From a virus, in IMG/VR virus record IMGVR_UViG_3300042542_002782, positions 1 to 43,178 of that record: a stretch of DNA of 43,178 nt. One strand, 5' to 3'. Positions 39,180 through 43,178 of this stretch are shown in pieces. Under the pieces are notes generated by a model. The model made no database searches. It was not told the origin of the DNA and worked only from the letters and a program-made list of their open reading frames with translations. The position numbers and the translations under genes were made by a program. The stretch's first letter is position 1. Every line of letters starts with the position of its first letter.

Positions 39180-39985
39180 TAATAAATCCTTACGTTTTTG
39201 GTGCTGCTTTTGACTCTGATGCGCAAGCGTTTATTACGGCAGCAGGCTTGACAAATCCAACGCAACAAAGTGCGATAAATACACTTGTAGTTAGTCTTAA
39301 AGGCTACGGTATTTGGACAAAGATGAAAGCTATTTATCCGTTTGTCGGTGGTACTGCAAGCACTCACAAATGGAATTTGAAAAATCCGTTAGACACAAAT
39401 GCAGCGTTTAGGCTTGTGTTTAATGGTGGTTGGACTCATAGTTCTAATGGTGCGCTTCCAAATGGTACTAATGGATATGCAAATACTTTTTTAAGCCCTT
39501 CTACGTCTTTAACAAATAATAATACTCATATGAGTTATTATAGTAGAACTAATACACAAGGTGCTAATAAGGGTTTGATAGGCGCATCGGTTGGTGGTTC
39601 TTTTATACCTTTGTATACAATTTACGGACGGTCTGGCAGTAATGTTTTTTTTATGGATTCTTATAATTATAATACAAATAGAAATCAAGGAGCAGAAACA
39701 ACAGGTCAATCGTTTTTATTAAGTACAAGGATTTCAAGTTCATCATTTAAATCTTTTAGAAATAATTCATTAGTAACTACAGGTGTAAATGCAAATATAG
39801 ACAATATAACAGGTATAAACTTCCCTATTTCGATAGGTGGTTTAAATTTAGGTGGTAGCGTAAGTCAGTTTAGTGATTTTCAATGCGCATTTGCATCTAT
39901 CGGTGACGGCTTAACTGATACAGACGCTGCTAATTTTTACACAGCCGTGCAGGCATTTCAAACAACTTTAGGTAGACAAGTATGA
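39176..39985 (+). CDS. Tail fibre/receptor-binding protein (LamG-like), 269 aa
   Basis: Starts MIINPYVFGAAFDSDAQAFI. The conserved stretch KAIYPFVGGTASTHKWNLKN PLDTNAAFRLVFNGGWTHSS NGALPNGTNGYA (spaces mine) is widely seen in structural proteins of Bacteroidetes phages that carry a concanavalin/LamG-like adhesion domain. The centre is Ser/Asn-rich (SYNYNTNRNQG). It is followed by a four-base overlap with the next gene. Likely receptor contact. Confidence 0.8.
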   Translation: MIINPYVFGAAFDSDAQAFITAAGLTNPTQQSAINTLVVSLKGYGIWTKMKAIYPFVGGTASTHKWNLKNPLDTNAAFRLVFNGGWTHSSNGALPNGTNGYANTFLSPSTSLTNNNTHMSYYSRTNTQGANKGLIGASVGGSFIPLYTIYGRSGSNVFFMDSYNYNTNRNQGAETTGQSFLLSTRISSSSFKSFRNNSLVTTGVNANIDNITGINFPISIGGLNLGGSVSQFSDFQCAFASIGDGLTDTDAANFYTAVQAFQTTLGRQV

Positions 39986-40203
39986 TACAAGTAGGACTTT
40001 TAACAGAATCGCAAAAAAATGAGATTGTCGGTCAGCTTTACGACGAAGACAGCTATTTTAACCCAATTCAAGATGCAAATGACAATTGGATAATTTCAAT
40101 TGAAGAAATAGACCAATGTGTTAATCCTGAATTTCAATGGGTAAAAACACTACCTTTGATAGACTATAAACCTAAACCCGAACCACCATTCCCACCTTTA
40201 TAA
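39982..40203 (+). CDS. Small conserved tail-region protein, 73 aa
   Basis: Starts MIQVGLLTESQKNEIVGQLY and ends in a Pro-rich tail (PKPEPPFPPL). Small proteins of this type commonly follow receptor-binding genes in phages of this group; some act as fibre chaperones or cap proteins, which is unproven here. The start overlaps the previous gene (ATGA) and the end shares a base with the next. Confidence 0.75.
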   Translation: MIQVGLLTESQKNEIVGQLYDEDSYFNPIQDANDNWIISIEEIDQCVNPEFQWVKTLPLIDYKPKPEPPFPPL

Positions 40204-40691
40204 TGCTATCCCTTATAACACTATCAATATTTGCAGCCTTTGCAATTAAGTTTTTGCATTATTGCATTGGATCACCTATTCAGGGCGAATATTATTCTGG
40301 GCGTATATTTTCCGCTTACGGCAAGTTTATTTCTAAACTGTACTTAGACTTCGAAGCAAAAGAAAAAAACCGCGTATGGGCAAAATATAACGCGTGGAAG
40401 CAAAAACGCGATAAGGAACTAAACGAAGAACTGCAAAACAAAACAGCTAATGAAGCTGATACTATTTATAAAGAATATTTGCAGCAAGTTCAAGACATTT
40501 ATAATGATGTAGAAAACAATATGAAAAATAACCCTTGGTCTATGCTTGGCGCTTGCCCTATCTGTTTTGGTACATGGGTTTCATTATTTACATTTACATT
40601 CTTTGTTATATTTGTTCCCCTTCCGTGGTGGTATATCTTCATAGGTACGCCTACCGCGGTTATTGTTTCACGTTATATTAAAATTTACTGA
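40203..40691 (+). CDS. Membrane protein with C-terminal CPICFGTW motif, 162 aa
   Basis: One N-terminal hydrophobic segment (LITLSIFAAFAIKFLHYCIG), a charged helical middle (about 45-115), and a C-terminal membrane block (CPICFGTWVSLFTFTFFVIF and WWYIFIGTPTAVIVSRYI). The CxxCxGxW motif resembles that of DUF1360-type membrane proteins. It precedes the holin gene by a one-base overlap, so it may be part of the lysis cassette. Confidence 0.7.
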   Translation: MLSLITLSIFAAFAIKFLHYCIGSPIQGEYYSGRIFSAYGKFISKLYLDFEAKEKNRVWAKYNAWKQKRDKELNEELQNKTANEADTIYKEYLQQVQDIYNDVENNMKNNPWSMLGACPICFGTWVSLFTFTFFVIFVPLPWWYIFIGTPTAVIVSRYIKIY

Positions 40692-41149
40692 TGGATTCCC
40701 TGACTATTACCGCCGATTCTTTACGTATTGCAGCTGATTCGCTTAACTATTTTATGAAAGTTTTGCCCGAAATTAAACAGCAACTTTTTATTTTAAAGCC
40801 GCTTATTATTTGCCTCAGTTTTTTACTATTAGTTGATTTTTTAACAGGCGTTCGTAAAGCTAAAGCATTAAAAGAAAAAATACAGTCGCGCGGTTTTAGA
40901 CGGACAATAAACAAAATGAATGATTATTGCTTAGCGATAATTTCAAGTCAGGTTTTCACGTGGATGTTAGATTTGGATTTTACACTTAGTTATTACGTGG
41001 CTTTGTTTGTTTGTGGCATTGAACTAAAATCAATATTTGAAAACGTTAGTCAAACAACAGGTGTAGATATAATTGGTTATTTTAAAGGTTTTATTCCAAA
41101 TCCTAAAAATATATTAAAAAAGCCCGGTAAAGATACCGAGCCTAAATAA
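40691..41149 (+). CDS. Phage holin (Holin_4/TIGR01593-like)
   Basis: 152 residues. Transmembrane segments at about 32-52 (LFILKPLIICLSFLLLVDFL), 78-98 and 100-118. The LVDFLTGVRKAKALKEKIQS RGFRRTINKM pattern (D-x-x-T-G-V, basic patch, S-R/K-G-F) is the signature of the phage holin family 4. It should permeabilise the inner membrane for the endolysins at lysis. Last gene of the rightward operon, followed by a terminator. Confidence 0.88.
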   Translation: MDSLTITADSLRIAADSLNYFMKVLPEIKQQLFILKPLIICLSFLLLVDFLTGVRKAKALKEKIQSRGFRRTINKMNDYCLAIISSQVFTWMLDLDFTLSYYVALFVCGIELKSIFENVSQTTGVDIIGYFKGFIPNPKNILKKPGKDTEPK

Positions 41150-41169
41150 TGTTTGCTCTTTTGCTGTTT

Positions 41170-41349
41170 TCATGTGTGGCCGCTGTCTTTTTTAGGCAGC
41201 GGTTTTTCTGTTTGTGCTAACTTAAAAAAGTTTCTAAGCCATAATTCATTAACTATTATGTAACCAGTATCATTGTAAAACTTTTTGTTTTCGCCCGCTT
41301 CAAATAATTGCCGTTCGAATGTTTCTTCAAATGTCGGTAAATTTTTCAT
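41170..41349 (-). CDS. Hypothetical protein, 59 aa
   Basis: From the ATG at 41349: MKNLPTFEETFERQLFEAGE NKKFYNDTGYIIVNELWLRN FFKLAQTEKPLPKKDSGHT (spaces mine). The ATG overlaps the upstream stop (ATGA), strong support for translation. The last codons form the terminator hairpin of the opposing late operon, so the two transcription units end across each other. Function unknown. Confidence 0.75.
   Translation of the reverse strand: MKNLPTFEETFERQLFEAGENKKFYNDTGYIIVNELWLRNFFKLAQTEKPLPKKDSGHT
41180..41207 (+). terminator. Intrinsic terminator of the late operon
   Basis: CCGCTG (41180-41185) pairs with CAGCGG (41197-41202), followed by five T residues. It lies 30 bases past the holin stop and inside the 3' end of the convergent gene 41170-41349. 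Confidence 0.85.
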
Positions 41350-41741
41350 TTTAGAATGCTTAATATTTTATGTGTGTCATATTGAATAATTGCCGCCACT
41401 TGAATTATTTTGTTCTGTTTAAAGTATTCATCCGCGTCATATTCTTTGCCGTCTATATTGACAGTATTACGGTCATATAAAGCAAATTCACAATGCAAAT
41501 TATATCGGCTTGACATAATTGATTTAAACAAAAATAAAGGTATGTAATTTTCTGATTTAGGCAGCTGCTTAAGTAAGTCAAAGTTTATACATTTAGTGTG
41601 ATTAGCGTAAACAATCCAAACTGAATACTCCGCTGGTATCATTCGCTGAATATCGCACATTGCATAACCTACTTCGCGTTCAGGAAACTTACTGACATCA
41701 ATATTAAATAGCTTATTGACTGATTCAACTACGCAATTCAT
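41346..41741 (-). CDS. Hypothetical protein, 131 aa
   Basis: Starts MNCVVESVNKLFNIDVSKFP. Soluble, aromatic-rich (YANHTKCINFDLLKQLPKS). The spacing (overlaps at both ends) shows it belongs to the leftward cluster that begins at 43091. I recognise no domain. Confidence 0.75.
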   Translation of the reverse strand: MNCVVESVNKLFNIDVSKFPEREVGYAMCDIQRMIPAEYSVWIVYANHTKCINFDLLKQLPKSENYIPLFLFKSIMSSRYNLHCEFALYDRNTVNIDGKEYDADEYFKQNKIIQVAAIIQYDTHKILSILK

Positions 41742-42123
41742 CCTGTGACCTATTAAAAGCTACATAAGTTAATTTTTTGCACTCATCTAAATACCATTCA
41801 ATCTGCGATTCAGGCAAAGTTATTGCCATAGCTATCAACTCAGCAACGGCGCCAACATTTTCATAAGAAGTTGTATTTAGCAATTCTCGTTCTTCAGGAT
41901 TTGCAGCCTTTTCAAATGTATTTACAAATAGATTTATAGATGTGTGCAAATCCATAAAACGTTTTTTCATTTCAAATTTTAGTTTTTTAGGTTCAAACTG
42001 TGCAATGGCATATTTTGCCGTGCTTAGTGCGCCTAATAGCAGCCAAATGTTTTGTGTTAATTCGTTTACTTTTTGCTCACCAATCTTATCAATTAGTGCC
42101 GCTTTTTTTTCGTCATTCGTCAT
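41725..42123 (-). CDS. Hypothetical helical protein, 132 aa
   Basis: Starts MTNDEKKAALIDKIGEQKVN, helical throughout (NIWLLLGALSTAKYAIAQFE and MKKRFMDLHTSINLFVNTFE). No membrane segment long enough to be sure. Family unknown; overlaps neighbours by 11 and 17 bases. Confidence 0.75.
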   Translation of the reverse strand: MTNDEKKAALIDKIGEQKVNELTQNIWLLLGALSTAKYAIAQFEPKKLKFEMKKRFMDLHTSINLFVNTFEKAANPEERELLNTTSYENVGAVAELIAMAITLPESQIEWYLDECKKLTYVAFNRSQDELRS

Positions 42124-42292
42124 GTCCTTTCAGTTTATTTTGAAGTTCATCAATTTTGTGTGTAAAAATGTCAATTCTTAATTCTAATTCGTCATCGTAA
42201 GGTTCTTCATTTTGAATCCACAACAAAGCATCTAAATAGCCTTTTTTGTATTCAAGTATCTTTTTTAATCTTAGCTGTTCTGTACGTGTCAT
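42113..42292 (-). CDS. Coiled-coil hypothetical protein, 59 aa
   Basis: From the ATG at 42292: MTRTEQLRLKKILEYKKGYL DALLWIQNEEPYDDELELRI DIFTHKIDELQNKLKGHDE (spaces mine). A helix-turn-helix hairpin of charged helices. It overlaps the next gene's start by 11 bases and follows the MazG-like gene by six bases. Confidence 0.75.
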   Translation of the reverse strand: MTRTEQLRLKKILEYKKGYLDALLWIQNEEPYDDELELRIDIFTHKIDELQNKLKGHDE

Positions 42293-42298
42293 AGTTTT

Positions 42299-42655
42299 TT
42301 AATATGATTTACCATGTTTGTAAGGCCTTGAAGCATTATATTGTAATTTTGATTTGATGTGAAAATCTAAATCAATATTAAACTTATGGCTAAAATCCAA
42401 TAGTCTTATTATTGCATCAGATATTTCATCCTGTACCGTGTCTTTGATATTTTCTTTAAAACGTTCGGGCGTGCTGATATTTTTGTATTGCAAAATATCT
42501 GTTTCGGTTGCCCACTTATTAGCGCGGTCCGCTTCAATCGCTTCGGCTAATTCGCAAACAGTAAGCATAACTACTTCGGTTAATTTGCGTTCATCTTCCC
42601 AAAATCCGCGCGCGGCGTTACCTTCATGTATTTCTTTTGCTAATTCGTTAAACAT
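42299..42655 (-). CDS. MazG-like nucleoside triphosphate pyrophosphohydrolase
   Basis: 118 residues. CELAEAIEADR (Glu35, Glu38) and DEISDAIIRLLD (Glu77, Asp80) give the ExxE...ExxD metal-binding motif of the all-alpha NTP-PPase fold; YNASRPYKHGKSY is a typical phage MazG C-terminus. It hydrolyses NTPs or dNTPs and may lower (p)ppGpp or clean nucleotide pools during infection. Located one base after the DNA-binding protein gene. Confidence 0.9.
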   Translation of the reverse strand: MFNELAKEIHEGNAARGFWEDERKLTEVVMLTVCELAEAIEADRANKWATETDILQYKNISTPERFKENIKDTVQDEISDAIIRLLDFSHKFNIDLDFHIKSKLQYNASRPYKHGKSY

Positions 42656-42656
42656 G

Positions 42657-43091
42657 TTATATAAATTTTACTAATTCATCAATTTTAGGAACTCTAATAT
42701 ATTTTTTCTTTTCAATGCTATTCATAATTCGAACCCGCGATATGCCAAAATATAAACATGCTGCATCTACCGACATAAAGTTAATAATTGTATCATTTGT
42801 TAGCATAGCTTTTACATGCCTGTTTTGTTTTGGTATTTTGCCTAACTGTTCTTTTGCTGCATTTCTATTCTGAATGTATTTATAAACTGATTCTGCAGTT
42901 ACTAAGCATTCTGTTTTTATATTGCCTAAAGAAACAAAATCTTCAAAATGCTTTACAAATATTTCATCGGGTTTTGCTTCGGTTAAATATCCAAAATTTA
43001 TTAGCTGTCTTATTCTGGTAGCAGCATAGTTAGGATTTTTAGCGCCGTTAGGTTTTATTAGCTGCATCGCTTGCTCAAACGTTAAATACAT
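42657..43091 (-). CDS. DNA-binding (HTH-like) protein, 144 aa
   Basis: Starts MYLTFEQAMQLIKPNGAKNP. Two excisionase/MerR-like patterns: EQAMQLIKP...ATRIRQLINFGYLTE (residues 6-37) and MSVDAACLYFGISRVRIMNS IEKKKYIRVP (about 107-136, spaces mine). This suggests tandem helix-turn-helix units and a regulatory role. It is the first gene after the SSB terminator, so it may rely on read-through. Its 5' end is duplicated at bases 1-40 because of the circular overlap. Confidence 0.7.
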   Translation of the reverse strand: MYLTFEQAMQLIKPNGAKNPNYAATRIRQLINFGYLTEAKPDEIFVKHFEDFVSLGNIKTECLVTAESVYKYIQNRNAAKEQLGKIPKQNRHVKAMLTNDTIINFMSVDAACLYFGISRVRIMNSIEKKKYIRVPKIDELVKFI

Positions 43092-43178
43092 ATCTTATTT
43101 TTAAAAAAAAACCGCCTGAACTTCAAAACAGGCGGCCCAAACTAAAGACCAATGAGTACAACAAAGAAAAAATAAGAT
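43052..43178. repeat. 127-bp terminal direct repeat (copy 2)
   Basis: Exact copy of bases 1-127. It contains the first 13 codons of the minus-strand gene that starts at 43091, and the terminator hairpin described at 61-84. Confidence 0.95.

Noticed and set aside
1-43178. Lysogeny module
   Set aside because: No integrase, excisionase-integrase pair, partition operon or attachment site could be identified; an HTH protein alone is not enough.

Overview
The window is one complete tailed-phage genome (Caudoviricetes, probably siphovirus-like) from a Bacteroidetes-type host. The first 127 bases are repeated exactly as the last 127, so the molecule closes to a circle of 43,051 bp. The host call rests on promoters of the form TTTG-N18-20-TAnnTTTG, the absence of purine-rich Shine-Dalgarno sequences, and an AT-rich coding style typical of Flavobacterium/Sphingobacterium-like phages. 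No integrase, reverse transcriptase, CRISPR array or confident tRNA is visible, and no DNA polymerase gene is seen.

Layout. (1) 148-10179, minus strand: early, replication and accessory genes. They include SSB, a glucosaminidase endolysin, a run of tiny hypothetical genes, a P-loop ATPase, a free-standing DnaB N-terminal domain, a VRR-NUC nuclease, a lytic transglycosylase-like protein, a D12 adenine methyltransferase, a RadD-like helicase and an HTH regulator. (2) 10271-11569, plus strand: recombination pair (RecE-like exonuclease, Rad52-like annealing protein). (3) 11576-12872: a promoter, a compact two-hairpin structured RNA candidate, an AT-rich GIY-YIG-like gene, then a 0.4 kb gene-free stretch with many GTTAC/GTAAC boxes and a TAA-rich tract. 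(4) 12873-15590: terminase small and large subunits and a metallophosphoesterase. (5) 15591-15870: gene-free, repeat-rich and foldable. (6) 15871-17610, minus strand: phage sigma factor cassette. (7) 17762-28035: tail assembly chaperone (with a probable -1 frameshift), tape measure, spanin-like pair, tail proteins. (8) 28088-38000: portal, head morphogenesis, cell-wall enzyme, scaffold, an inverted ParB-like gene, major capsid, neck proteins. (9) 38079-41149: tail fibre/receptor-binding proteins and holin. (10) 41170-43091, minus strand: small genes, a MazG-like enzyme and a DNA-binding protein.

How it fits together (inference): minus-strand early operons start from host-type promoters, three of which share an A/T-rich upstream block. 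They supply replication, recombination and a phage sigma factor. Plus-strand late genes follow, separated by clear intrinsic terminators. Lysis functions are scattered: glucosaminidase, transglycosylase, peptidoglycan-binding/transpeptidase-like enzyme, SPOR-like protein, spanin-like pair, holin.

Most worth a second look: the loop-loop complementary RNA at 11576-11680; the repeat and hairpin region at 15591-15888; the GTTAC box array at 12503-12720; a position-locked AACTTCA-N4-ATG start motif; the frameshifted tail chaperone; and a portal protein with a DnaJ-type zinc finger.
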